In this document: positions 32,616 to 43,822 of the stretch, piece after piece
How positions within the stretch are numbered: position 1 is the first letter of the stretch
Layout: every line of letters starts with the position of its first letter
Assembly: GCA_930367205.1 (NCBI GenBank)
Contig: OV884011.1
Span: forward strand, 138,483,437 to 138,547,436
Origin: Acanthosoma haemorrhoidale
Lineage: Eukaryota; Arthropoda; Insecta; Hemiptera; Acanthosomatidae
DNA: 64,000 nucleotides
Reading direction: 5' to 3'
Notes under the pieces: generated by a model
Told to the model about the DNA's origin: nothing
The model's input: the letters and a program-made list of their open reading frames with translations, nothing else
The model's database searches: none
Program-made: the position numbers and the translations under genes

Positions 32616-34120
32616 ATTTGCTATGTTCTATTTACTTCAATATTAACCCTATATTCTATTTCCTACAACTTATATCCTATATTTACTAGTTGCTGTTCTA
32701 ATTCTTAAATGTTTATGCAAAGCTACTCTTAGTCACCTCCTATCACGTTGTGTCTGTCGTACTTTTGTGTAAATAATAAAAAAAAATATTAAAAATTGAA
32801 GGGGGCAGATATAAAATATTACGTACTTGAGCTGTCGTTTTTTGACATACTAGAGGTTTCATGTAGGTATTTACATTTTCATGGTTACGGTGAATGTTTT
32901 ATGTTCAAGCAAGACCGACAAAAATGTGCCGGGGATGACTGAATAATAGAACGTTGCACCGCCGGTGTGGCCGACACCCTTCGGCTCTCGTTACCGCCCA
33001 CGCATCAACCGCTCTTGAATATTAACACGTCTAATCACTGATGGCATAATCAAAATCAATGGTTGTGATTACTTGGACCCTTCACTGTGGAGGCTGCGAA
33101 AGAGAGCGATAAGGGACTGCAACAAGTGTAATGAGGGAAGAGGGACCCGGCGTTATTAGCTTAAAGCTTCCTTTGTCTCATCTTATCTCCCCTCTCTTTG
33201 TCCTCAATCGTTTCTTCCACTTCTCTTCAATTTTCTCCCAACAGCTTCTCGAGTGTCTTCACCGTACATATCATTTCTATCTTGTCACCCTTACGGCTAT
33301 TTCTGTTTCTCCTTGCCTATCCTTACCTGTCTATGATCACCAGCAGGTCATCTTTTTGGATAAATGATCATGTCCATGCTTGTTGAAGAGTAATTTATCA
33401 TTGTGAAATAAAAACGAGATAGAAATAAAAAAAGTTTATCTTAGAATGTAAAGCTCTTACATATATGGTGATAACCATTGGATTGAACAATAACTAAAAT
33501 CCAAGGCGGTGAGTATTAAATGAGGATTAGATGCTTCTGATGTCTGATAACCACTCTAACATAAAATACTAAAAATGAATTTCTTAACAAACGTTTTGTT
33601 GGACAGAAGTCTGAAAATACTCTGGCTTTGAATGGCTAAACTGCACTTTTCCTGGCATAAACCCCTCATTTGTGTCCCCAAAGGACCTAAGGGTAACCTT
33701 TGATACCTGTCAGGTCACAAAATCACTATACGTCGGATTTCAACCGAAAACCCTTAAAATCAACCTACTTTTAATAAATAAGTTTAGTTTGATTCTGAAA
33801 ATATTCCAACAATATATATGACTGTGGCGCAAACAATGATCAACATTTGTCAACAATAGAAACAAAAATTTAGTTATAAACATTTATTTCTTTTCTGTGG
33901 TATATATATAGTAGTTAAGGCCGCGTTTTAGGCATGAATGAAATTATTTGTCAACCCACAAGTTTTTGATTTGTTTATTATATATCCTGAGCGCTTTTGA
34001 CATATAAATGACATTTTTGGAGGCTAAAAAATACAAAGCCAGACAACTAAGGCAACAACCTATTTTTTTATCTATAATTATTTAAGTATATCTGCATACA
34101 ACGAGACAAACCAGTAAGTA
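32616..34120. other. Spacer with two GC-richer patches
   Basis: 32,930-33,010 and 33,075-33,370 are richer in G and C. Both have short open frames (for example 33,131-33,367) but no motif or splice-flanked exon that I trust. The rest is AT-rich. Confidence 0.4.
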
Positions 34121-34121
34121 A

Positions 34122-34508
34122 TTTACTACAAAACATAGGAAGAAGCAAGAAGACCCTGAAAACAAAAATGATGAACCACCTAGTACCAACAGCCACCCAT
34201 TACTTATCAAATCGCAAGCCACCTTTACTCAGGTTCCCACGCTCGAGAAAAATTTCCCACAAGGTGGAAGAATTTCCACTTCATAATAAGAAACTAGCGA
34301 AAATCCTTTTCAAAACAGTGAAAATTCCACTGTTCAACTAGTAAATCTGCTAGGAGTCCCGTTGACGCAAGATTTTATTGAATGGCTAAGAGATTGGCCT
34401 GTACTCATACTTCATGGGATCTGCCCTGCGCTACATCATCATGTAATAAAATATTCAAGCAACAATTATAAGGATGGCTCAGATACGCTAAAGCTCACTT
34501 ATGCTTAA
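34122..34508 (+). pseudogene. Unrecognised decayed reading frame (about 128 codons)
   Basis: One plus frame stays open from 34,122 to TAA at 34,506-34,508, apart from two adjacent TAA codons near 34,285. It begins basic and polar (RKKQEDPENKNDEPPSTNSH) and continues QATFTQVPTLEKNFPQGGR. After the stops comes a more structured part, VQLVNLLGVPLTQDFIEWLR and DWPVLILHGICPALHHH. Such length is unlikely by chance in DNA of this composition. The polar, acidic-basic start recalls N-termini of transposon proteins, but no domain is recognised. Confidence 0.45.
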
Positions 34509-35321
34509 CTTATCACGCCTAGAGTTCGTACAGATTCCTGCTATCAGGTAGATTAAAGAATTGTTTAGACAAAAAAATACTAAGAATATGGTAATTAAGT
34601 AATTATATCAAGATATAAGAACCAACCCTTAGTCGGTAATGTATTGTTTTAAAGCATATTAATTTTCATTCTCCTGAAGTAAATCAAATTTTATTTTCAG
34701 TTACAATCATACTAATACTACATCATATGTATTTAAAGCATTTAAAAATAGAAGAATGTTGGTTTATTATTTACATTAAAGAATCATTTATCAATGCTAA
34801 AATAAAATAGGTTAGCTGTATTGACTGAGTTACAATAAAAGTAGTTTAATGACCACATCAATCTTCCACGCTATTACTTGGATGTTAGCTGAATTGTTGG
34901 CAGGATACTTTAATAACTATTTTCACTAATAACCTCTCATTATAATGTAAGCAGAGTAGTGTGGTTAAACAGGCATGGAAGACGTTTTATATACAGTGGA
35001 AACACAACTCAAATTTTAGGAATTATGTATACTTTAATTTTGGATGAGGTACAGATTTATAAATATGTATTTTTAATACTATTCTAATTAAAAGATGATT
35101 AAGAGATATTTGATATTTTGCTCAAACAAGATTTCTATAAGAATTCTATAAGACTTAAGGGACAAAGGGGCTAAAGGTACACCTCACCCGCAAGAGTTCA
35201 CGTTTATGCGGGATTGTCTACCCTGTCATTACACAACTATACGTCTTTCTACAGAACGTGGATTAGGTTATTTGTAGGTTTAGTTTCAATACAACAGGAT
35301 TTGTGTGATTCAGTCTTTCTC

Positions 35322-35405
35322 CTACAACGTGAGTTGTTCTAAATCTGTCATTGACTTTAGATCGTCGACAGATATTTCGTCAGATAAATCCTTGGCACTC
35401 AAAAG
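35322..35405 (-). CDS. Host gene, terminal exon (exon d)
   Basis: The minus strand has a long pyrimidine tract ending TTTTTTTTAG at 35,407/35,406. A phase-0 reading LLSAKDLSDEISVDDLKSMT then DLEQLTL follows, ending at TAG (35,324-35,322). The acidic, serine-rich tail looks like a natural protein C-terminus. The upstream exon c ends in phase 0 with a GTAAAG donor, so the join is in frame. The intron would be 693 bases. No polyadenylation site was checked further down. Confidence 0.6.
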   Translation of the reverse strand, partial: LLSAKDLSDEISVDDLKSMTDLEQLTL

Positions 35406-36098
35406 CTAAAAAAAACATAAATAGTAATAGAAATACAAAAATAAGAAAATAACAACTGCTGCTTATTTATAACACATTTCAGTCATAGCAACTCCTCTCT
35501 CTTTATTTTATAATTAATGTAAAGGACTTCGATTTATGTTTGAATAATATTGTTTTTATATTTTATCTGATTGTTTTTTTAGTATTTAGAATATTTTCTA
35601 CATAAATTTTTATGATTGCAACATATTTTTATTATTATAAACACATTCTCCCACCTGACCTTCTTCTGACAGGAGACTTCGTTACGTAAAGTAGTCGGGT
35701 TCGAGCACGGTGCTTTGTGGTTTTGTATGCAACGTCACACCCACAAATATATATATATGAGGTCTGTATTTGTGTGTGTGTCGGCTTTCTGGCTTGAAGT
35801 AGCCTTTACGAGTCCTATGTCGATGTATTAAAGTCTCAGGGAGTTACCCCATTCACCTTTGTCGTCTTTATCGCCTTTGTCTGTGACAAGTTAAATTTTC
35901 TTATTACTTTTCCTGGGTCTTTGTATGTTGTCTGTATGTACCAGTATTGCTCTATTCCTGTCTTTCAACTTATATACACGTTAATATGGGTTGGCAGGAA
36001 ATTATAAAAGAATTTTTAATGGAGACGATTTTTAAAATTAGAATAATAATACAAGTTCAGACAAATAATTCAAAACTACAAGCTTGTCATTACTTTAC

Positions 36099-36426
36099 CC
36101 GAAAACCTTTCAAGAGAGTGTGAGATATTACCGACATCGATACATTTTTTGATGCGTCATCCAGAAAATTGAGACCAGTCAAACTTTTTAAAAATGTAGG
36201 CTCTTTAATAAATCGCATGAATGAATCAATCCTTCGACAAAATATTTGTAGTTGTAGTGTAGTGCTTTGGAAGAAATCGTGCCGAGATCTACATATGAAC
36301 AAGCTTAGCTGCTTCACGTGTTCACTGTGAGAATCTCCAATTGCTCCCCACGTTACGTCCAAAGATCCGGAATGTGACAAGTAGAGTGCCCTTGAAGAGG
36401 AACTTGTGTTTGGTAAATTCAATTTT
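36099..36426 (-). CDS. Host gene, exon c (109 codons)
   Basis: A minus open frame bordered by an AG acceptor (GGTTAG, 36,428/36,427) and a donor CGG|GTAAAG at 36,099/36,098. The coding text includes SRALYLSHSGSLDVTWGAIG, HSEHVKQLSLFICRSRHDFF, LQLQIFCRRIDSFMRFIKEP and LTGLNFLDDASKN. It is predicted to be largely helical, with no signal peptide or membrane segment. It takes one base from exon b's phase-2 end (AG+A = Arg) and ends in phase 0, matching exon d. The protein family is not recognised. Confidence 0.6.
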
Positions 36427-36722
36427 CTAACCACATTAAACAATACTAATTAATATTTAAATTTACAGATTTCATCTACAATGATTGTGCTGACTCTGAT
36501 TTTATAATTTTCCAAGCACTTTACATGGATAAAAATAAATGAAATTGAAATAGACCTTTTTAGCGGACATTCCTAGGAGTTTTCCTAACACCTAAGTTAA
36601 CCCGGAAGATGCTAGTATCTCCTCGTCTTGAAAGTCCCCGAATGTCTTCAAGAGAATTCTGGACACTGTTAGTATTTATGCAGGTCCTCGTGAATACTTG
36701 GTTGCAGCTAATTAACCTATAC

Positions 36723-36774
36723 CTGCAAATTTCACATTCGGGATTCAGATAAATACCTTGGTCCTCAAAAATAA
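36723..36774 (-). CDS. Host gene, exon b (52 nt)
   Basis: A short minus exon between a good acceptor (TTTCTATTACCAATATAG, ending 36,775) and donor GCAG|GTATAG (36,723/36,722). It encodes IFEDQGIYLNPECEIC. It starts with two bases and ends with two, so it fits the phase-1 end of exon a and the one-base start of exon c. Its CxxC pair could bind metal, but this is a guess. Confidence 0.55.
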
Positions 36775-37048
36775 CTATATTGGTAATAGAAATATAAAAA
36801 TAACAACCTAAAAACAACAAGTTAACTGTTAACAATACAGTGGATAAATTGAATAAGGCGAGGAGAGCTGGGATACAGTCTCTCATCGGTTATGACAGAC
36901 ACCTGGATCTAGTTACGTAAATAAAAATTAAGAAATTAGCATTTTTCCGACAGCCTCTTTGGTCAGCAAATAAAATATAATGGAATCGGAACGTAGTAAT
37001 GTACCATCTAATAATATTTTCGTTGTAAGCAGACGTTTTTATACTCAC

Positions 37049-37230
37049 TCAATGGAAGAATCTCAATGAAGCATACGACGAAGCATAATCTAAATTGTTT
37101 AATTTTAGTATTTTTGTTCAGAAGACGCAAACAGTTTGCTGCAACTGCGCCAGCCACTAGGAGTTCGGCATTATCATCAAAGTAATGCAATGTTGATTTT
37201 TTTTTTTTTTTATTGTTTATAATGATAAAT
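37049..37230 (-). CDS. Host gene, exon a (5'-most exon found)
   Basis: The minus strand has acceptor AATTTTTCAG (37,232/37,231) and a strong donor TTGA|GTGAGT (37,049/37,048). It reads HYFDDNAELLVAGAVAANCL then RLLNKNTKIKQFRLCFVVCF and IEILPL. A run of fifteen A gives five lysines near the start, which is unusual. A second possible acceptor at 37,158/37,157 would shorten the exon to 108 bases and skip it. It ends in phase 1, compatible with exon b. Earlier exons were not found; the preceding 37.4 kb duplication does not splice in frame. Confidence 0.5.
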
Positions 37231-37315
37231 CTGAAAAATTTACGTTCCATCAAGAAAACGAGGATTTCATATCTTTTAATTAAATAAAACGTAACTGTTA
37301 ATTTTATTACAAATA

Positions 37316-37535
37316 TATAATATCTTTTAGACATATTTTAGTTTCGTACTACATGGTACAAAATTATATTTTTTTTTTTTTCAACGATATAGTTACATGC
37401 CTACCATGAAAAGAATATTCCGTTCATAACAGCGCTCAAACAGTTCCTGGTAGGACCAGAAGAAATAGTACCATTTCCTAAAAATTTATCATATATCGAA
37501 ACATGATATTTATCATGCTTTCTTTCATTGTATTG
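37316..37535 (-). repeat. Direct duplication, copy 1
   Basis: This shares a roughly 200-bp diverged sequence with 37,980-38,185. Shared strings on the plus strand include ATCTTTTAGACAT, GCCTACCATGAAAAGAATAT and CAAACAGTTCCTG. On the minus strand copy 1 is open as KYHVSIYDKFLGNGTISSGP then TRNCLSAVMNGIFFSW. A possible donor CATG|GTAGGC at its end is conserved in both copies. It could be a duplicated exon or a repeat. Confidence 0.65.
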
Positions 37536-37979
37536 CTTTGGTCTTAATTTCCAAACGAATATCCGGTAAAACTTATGAAAAGCCGGAATAAGAAAAATTT
37601 GACCGAATAAAGCCATTCATAAAATTTTACGTAGAGGTTCTTACTAGAAATATTACCACAGCAAGGTAACTATATACTTATTTTATGCCCTTAAACATAG
37701 CAACATTAAGTTTTTTGGAGAGTATTTTCTTTTAGGAAATATGCGTTATGTAAAAAATATGTACCTGCCTATGCAAAGAATAAATTGACCAAAAATAAAA
37801 AAGTAAAGCTTGGAAAAATATTGAAGGTGACATGGGTCCTTGATGCAGCAAATATGTTCTGTGCCGAGCGACTTTATCCTAAACGACATGTTATGAATAT
37901 TCAGTACGTTTTCTCCCCAGCGATCGCGAACAGTAAATCATGCCTAGTCAGATTGTCAACCCTCAACTATTCATTTCGG

Positions 37980-38185
37980 TTATCTTTTAGACATTTTTTA
38001 AATCCATACTACTCGGTAAAAAAGTAAATAAGATAGTTACGTGCCTACCATGAAAAGAATATTTTACTCATAACGGGGATCAAACAGTTCCTGATAGGAT
38101 CAGAAGAGATCGTACATATATTCCTAATAACTTATCATTAAGCGAAATATGATATTTCTCATGTTCATTTCCAATTTTGAAACTA
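37980..38185 (-). repeat. Direct duplication, copy 2
   Basis: The minus strand reads KYHISLNDKLLG, then, after a frame change, TISSDPIRNCLIPVMSKIFFSW. This matches copy 1 about 650 bases away at many residues, including RNCL and IFFSW. The amino-acid pattern is kept better than expected for plain intron, but the frameshift argues against a working exon today. Confidence 0.6.
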
Positions 38186-41100
38186 ACAACTTACAATACC
38201 CACTGTTCTTCCAACAACAATATATAATCTGACACCATATTTTCTCATATAGCTAGTGCTTCGGTTTTGTAAAATTGATTGTATTTTGCTAACAGGTCAT
38301 ATTTAAACTACTTTTTGTATGATCAAAATATCATTTATTTCTGTGAATTTAAAATTGGAGCATAGAGATAAGCATAACCATTATGTTTCTTTATGTCTAT
38401 CAAACTTCAAATCCTCAGGACTCAGACATTAATCATGCTATATATGTGATTAGCGTGTCACTTTAAAGAATGATCATTAATCTCACTGCTGACTTAAAAC
38501 TTGAAAGTTTTTTTTAACTTTTTCCTAAACCGCACAGGCAACAATTGCAAAAAAAATGTCTAGCCATTTTTACCCACGCACCATAATTTTATTATGATTC
38601 ATTTTAAAAAATACAATCCTTTATATTTTAATATTTAATTAGTATCCATGATCTACAAAAACAATTTCTCAAACACTTCCTTTAGACACTCATTAAATAA
38701 TAGTGCAACTTGTTTATTTATCTCCACGACGCCCAATTTATATAAACTTTCAAAATTCACTAACAACAGTTGATGCTATTTCCTGATTTCTTTTTGATAT
38801 TTCAATATAATAATAGTAATATAATAATGTTTTTCATAGTATTTTCACATTATTTCTTTAGAGTAAAATGCCAAATTTGGTGTGAATCTGACTAAAAATA
38901 AAACTTAAAGTTAGTAAAAAGTGAAAGAGGTTACATTCCAAAGCGGGTAGTAAGTAGAAATTGTCTGGAACGTTTTAAATTCATTGTCAAGACACCTGCG
39001 ATATTTTTTTTATTTAAAGTATATGACCTATTCGTTTCAAGCAAGCAATAAATAATATTTGAGGCTGTATGGAGTCTAACCGCATTTTCGGTAAAGCCCC
39101 ATATTATGAGCCAAATTTGGAGAAAAGTGCACAATACAAAAGAAATATGTGGAAGGATTCATGGATGTGATATATTCCCTATCCCGATATTTTGATTAAT
39201 AGTTACCTCAATCTGTCACAAATTAAACAAAGATTCATACCCTTCATGAATTAAAGTTTGTGATTGCTGCCTATTGTAATTGAGGGAATTTAAAAAAATG
39301 TAGTTCTAATATTAACTCAGATAGTAAATAAACCAAACAAGAACATATGTAAGGATATTGAAATTGCCCAGGATGTGGATGATTAATAACAAAACCACCT
39401 ACAAAGTATTAAAATTCAAAAGCAAATCGTTTATGCTTTTTTTGAAATAAATAATAAACAATATTCATCAAATAACAATATAATAACGACGTCCCTTTGC
39501 CGCCCAGCCCAGACTCTTTCCACCCACCTCTTCAACTCCAGGTCATTAATTATTAATAAACATTTCCTTTGGACGTTACCCATGTCACTTATTTTTTTTG
39601 TTCCTTTCTGATTTTTATAGACAATCACTTAAAAGTTACGGAGAAAGAAGGTGCTACTCCAACATCTCAAGCTCATGACTCTCTTGAGAAGTTCTGCCTT
39701 TTATTAAGAGTATAAATTTTCATAAATCTATAAAATGATGAAGTGTTTTACCCTTCATTTGTAATTGCTCGTTATATATTTACGACGCTGCTCTCTGTTT
39801 AGAGTATGTCGTGAAATAAATCTCTTATTACTGACTTATATCTCATAAGGGAATTGTCAGGCTTTTGTTTTTAATGTGAGTTGGGCTTTTTTTTTATATT
39901 AAATCTTGTTTTCTTCTGGATATTTTCCTGTAAATAAGAAGATTCATAATTCAAGAATATTTCTGAAATATTCCTGCTTATTTTCCTTGAAGTTGATTGC
40001 ATCAATATCGGTAACAGCTGAGGAGTTATTTAAAAACAAATTTTACTTTTTCATTGACAAAAATTAATGTGGTCTTTCACTTATTTTACGAAATTCAGGA
40101 TGAGATTTTAGGTTAAGTTTCTGCCCCTACACTTGGGCACTTTACAGATTCAGAGATGAAAGACCCACAGTAGCGGGTTGTTTGACTATACTTGGGGTAA
40201 TGTGTCTCGTCAAAACTTAAGCTCTGCTGCACTAATTTCGTTGGGCTAAATTTATTAATAACTATAATTACATTATATGATAAACCGGAGATCTCTGACT
40301 GGAGATACCCTACAGTGGTCCTATGGGCTATGCGTAAGTCATAAATATAAGAAGACTTAAACTATCACAATAAAATACTCCGGCAAATACCAATAGATTT
40401 ATTTAATCAATGTTTTAACCTATTAATCTTTTTTAAGACAATTGTCAGGGGTCAAGGTGGTACAACCGATATTAAAGTATAGTTTTCTCAATCATTTAAT
40501 ACAAGTTTTTATGTAAGTTGATGTGGAGAGTCCATACCGACCACAGACAATGTAATTCGACGCTAACTATGCCCTTCATTCCTAAAAACCTAATTTTGTT
40601 TATTCGGACGAATTCTCGGCTGCATCCCTGATTCTTACCGTCAGATTGACAAATGATTATAGACACACGTGTATATGCCTACGATCATTCAACATGGGTT
40701 GTTCTTTTCAATGAAGAAGACGCTTAATTAATTGAACTTAAAGATTACTGACCCTTGAGTAAACTGTGAAGACAAAGCTCCAGTTGCTCGAAGAGTATCC
40801 AGATAAGCAACATTCAGCGATAATTTTTAGTTTCAGCCACGAGGGGCGCGATAACAGCTAATAAGTAACCGGCTTAGGAAGGCTGGCCACTGAGATAGGA
40901 GGGTCCATCAGGGGTGGTGTATCTTAATCTCGGAGTCACCCTTGAAGGGTGGATTGTCGATGGAAGCGGATTATAAAAGGTGCACTGCAAGTAAGTACGC
41001 TTGCCCTTTTATTGTCATGAGTTATTTTAGAGGGACGGATTGTCCCAGTTAAAAATTTATCTAAGAATAGAAGAACTGCCTTTTTCCACGATTAATGTTA

Positions 41101-42821
41101 AAGATATTTTAAAAAAAAATAAAACCTTTATTTTTCGACAACACTCAACAATAAAGATAACGTATTTATTTTTGCCAATATTTTAGTTATTTACAATTGT
41201 TACCATTTGTTGAAAAGATGGTATTAAGTGACAGAAATGCTTCAACAAATAAAAGGAAATTATTTTCATCGAATATCTGAAATGTTTTTTTCAAACTCAT
41301 TTATTAATTATTTTAAAAAATCACTTCTCATAATTGCACAGCCCCGTAAATTAACTTTAAATATTTTTTCACAACTTCTTTCAACCTTTATTTTTTTTTT
41401 ACTTTTTTAAAAATGCAATTAGGTTAATTATTGATAACAATTCTGGCAACGTTCTGTTTTAATAATAATTGGCAAAAAAGAAAAGAAATATATTATTGCA
41501 TTTTTTATGTATATATACATTTTGGCTATCTAAGCCAATCTAGTAAACAAAAAACAATAACGTTTACAATAGTGGGGGAGTATATAGCCAGTCATAACAA
41601 TGATTAGCCTCTTTTTTTATTATTTAATATTTAAATAGTTCAACAACTTGAATTATTGATGAGTCTTATAATTGGATAATTTACAATACAACAAACTACA
41701 AGTTTAAAAAAAATAACTCCAAATGTTCTCATTAATTTAAAATGCTTCATAAATGTAAAGCAGGTATGTTTTAAATCTATCAATAATGTCATAAAATATC
41801 TATAGCGAGCTGGTGGTTTATGGCGATAACAAGGCCAAAAAAAACACCAACAAACTCGCCCCTGACCTCAATCATATTTGAAGCATGTGGAATTTGAAAT
41901 AAATGCCTTGTTGAGTTCCCTTGAATATTAAGGTTGGATCGACTTATATTTCTTATTTTTTCCCTCATTATCGTACATCTTGCAAAGTGGTAATTTATTT
42001 TCATGTATGTTTCGTGGATGTTTACAGAATATGATACGTATGATTATTTTGAAACCAATACAAAATGCACTAATTTTGCTTTATTAATTTCTTAAAGTGA
42101 AATTAAAAAAAATATTAAAATAAAAGTTCATAAGAATATAAAAGAGAAACAATGAAAAATTATTGATAATAATAATAATACATAAGGTGATATAAAGTTA
42201 GGAGAAATAAAAGATAAATTAAAAGTCAGAGCACTAATGAAACCCTTAATCTTGTGATGTGACAGCCGTGACTTTTTACGAGTTCGTACTACTTAACTTA
42301 ATTAATAATCCAGCTTCAATGGATGTTTTAATTTATATGGTTTTATGTACTATTTATCAATGATGTGGTGTTTGTGTTTGTGACAGATATCCCATAAATA
42401 TGCAAGTTCACAATAGCCGTACTAGGACATTTAAGTGATACAGAAGGAAGTGACAATAAACATTTTTTTTAGCCGGTTAGAGAAATATAGCTATTTATTT
42501 CTGAATATATAAACTCTGCATATATGATACTTTCGACTACGGGGGGGGGGGGTAAGACGAAGGAGCACCTCATAGAATTGTTTATAAAGACCACTTTATC
42601 TGATAAATGGGCACGTTTCCCCGCTTAAAACACCCCCCCCCTTCCCCGTTTCAACCGCTAAATAACAATGCTCGTATTTTCTGAGCAATGCGCAATGCGC
42701 AAAACTAATGAGGCATATATCACATTATTAGAATCAGCGCCATAAGAACTTTAGGAATGAAATCAGTAAACTCAAATTCCAATCAGTAGTTTACAAACGT
42801 CTTTCTTGTCTTTTTTTACAG
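38186..42821. other. 4.6 kb AT-rich sequence, no gene recognised
   Basis: Open frames here (for example 38,931-39,134 and 41,228-41,410) are AT-driven and lack motifs. A TATAAAAG box at 40,973-40,980 on the plus strand is the only promoter-like word noted. An eleven-G run (42,541-42,551) and a ten-C run (42,633-42,642) lie about 80 bases apart. Confidence 0.45.
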
Positions 42822-43030
42822 CAAAAAGTAAGATTTACTTTAAAATATTCTCGAGTGACGGTTTCGGGGAGGAATGTGAAGTATGTCAAAGCTCACGAAG
42901 GAGATGGAATTTTCCTGAAAGGGATGAAATACCTCTTCTTCTTCCGTCTTCTAGGAAGCCGGGAACATTTCTTACTGATTCAGCTACACATTTCTGGCAA
43001 ATATGATAGTGTACTGCTGAACGGGCACAT
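42822..43030 (+). CDS. Host exon, possibly takeout/JHBP-like
   Basis: A strong plus exon: acceptor TCTTTTTTTACAG ends at 42,821 and donor CACAT|GTGAGT follows 43,030. The phase-0 frame reads QKVRFTLKYSRVTVSGRNVK, YVKAHEGDGIFLKGMKYLFF and HFLLIQLHISGKYDSVLLNG. The alternating beta-strand pattern ending in ISGKYD...LNG resembles the part of insect takeout / juvenile-hormone-binding-like proteins that has GKY...G before the next strand. A second frame over the same DNA is also open (42,806-43,006), but it ignores the splice borders. It ends in phase 2. No upstream exon was found. Family assignment is tentative. Confidence 0.5.
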
Positions 43031-43301
43031 GTGAGTAGTTTTGAATGTATACCAGATATTATAACAAGTATTTCAACTTTAGTTTCAGTAATTGCACTGG
43101 ATAAGAATGAAACAAATACGGTGATCGATATTCTATTATAGGCATTGCTTTTAAAATACAGATTTCACCTTATTTCGGATATTTTTACCTAACAGAGGCA
43201 TCAGTTTGAACAACTTCTCTTAACAGACTAACTTGGACTACTCATTAAGCATTGGTATAGTTCCAGATTAGAATTTATCTGTCCATTTCGCTTCATTTCA
43301 G

Positions 43302-43323
43302 GGCAATGGATGTTAATCAATAA
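43302..43323 (+). CDS. Possible terminal exon joined to the 42.8 kb exon
   Basis: Acceptor CTTCATTTCAG ends at 43,301. Joined to the phase-2 donor it reads M-A-M-D-V-N-Q then TAA. The join is in frame and the acceptor is good, but the exon is tiny and would cut short a takeout-type protein. It may be chance. Confidence 0.25.
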
Positions 43324-43744
43324 GAAGGAGGGTGTAAACTTGAAGAAAAATAGTTAAATTAGCATCGTGGCTAAATTCAATTAAAAACTGTGTCACAAGA
43401 CACTTAGTTAATAGATAGTCAAAGTTAAATTGATAAATTGGGGGGATTGGATTCAAGCACTGGATGTAAATATCACATGTTTGTAATCAAAATTATCGAC
43501 AGAAAAGAATAAAGCTAATTTTATTGGATGGTCATTTTTGAATTGTGCACTACTATATATTTTTAAAAATTGATGTTGCCACCCCTCACAAAGAGAGGGC
43601 CGGCAGAAGTTATTGCCATAGGTTGTCCCCCTCAAATTCGGTATCCATTACAAGATTCGTTTTTTTTTTATTCAGGTAGTTTACTCATTTATCTTCACGA
43701 GGCTGAGTTTACCCTTATCAGACCTATCCCACAAAAGAAAAAAT

Positions 43745-43822
43745 CCCCGGGAAACCCGGGAATTAAACCCAGATCTGTAGAGTTGGAAGTCAAAATTTTA
43801 ACCCAAAGACTACGGCCATTAA
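43745..43822 (-). repeat. tRNA-like / SINE head with A and B boxes
   Basis: The minus strand has TGGCCGTAGTCTTTGG (43,818-43,803) as A box and GGTTTAATTCC (43,769-43,759) as B box, followed by CCGGG. Spacing fits an RNA polymerase III internal promoter. The stems are too decayed for a functional tRNA. Confidence 0.5.

Noticed and set aside
36843..36912. Open stretch reading VSVITDERLYPSSPRLIQFI on the minus strand, between exons a and b
   Set aside because: Its phase-0 start does not fit the phase-1 end of the neighbouring exon and its donor is weak. The direct a-to-b join is in frame without it.
40973..40980. TATAAAAG box
   Set aside because: No initiator or exon found downstream on the plus strand; noted only inside the spacer entry.
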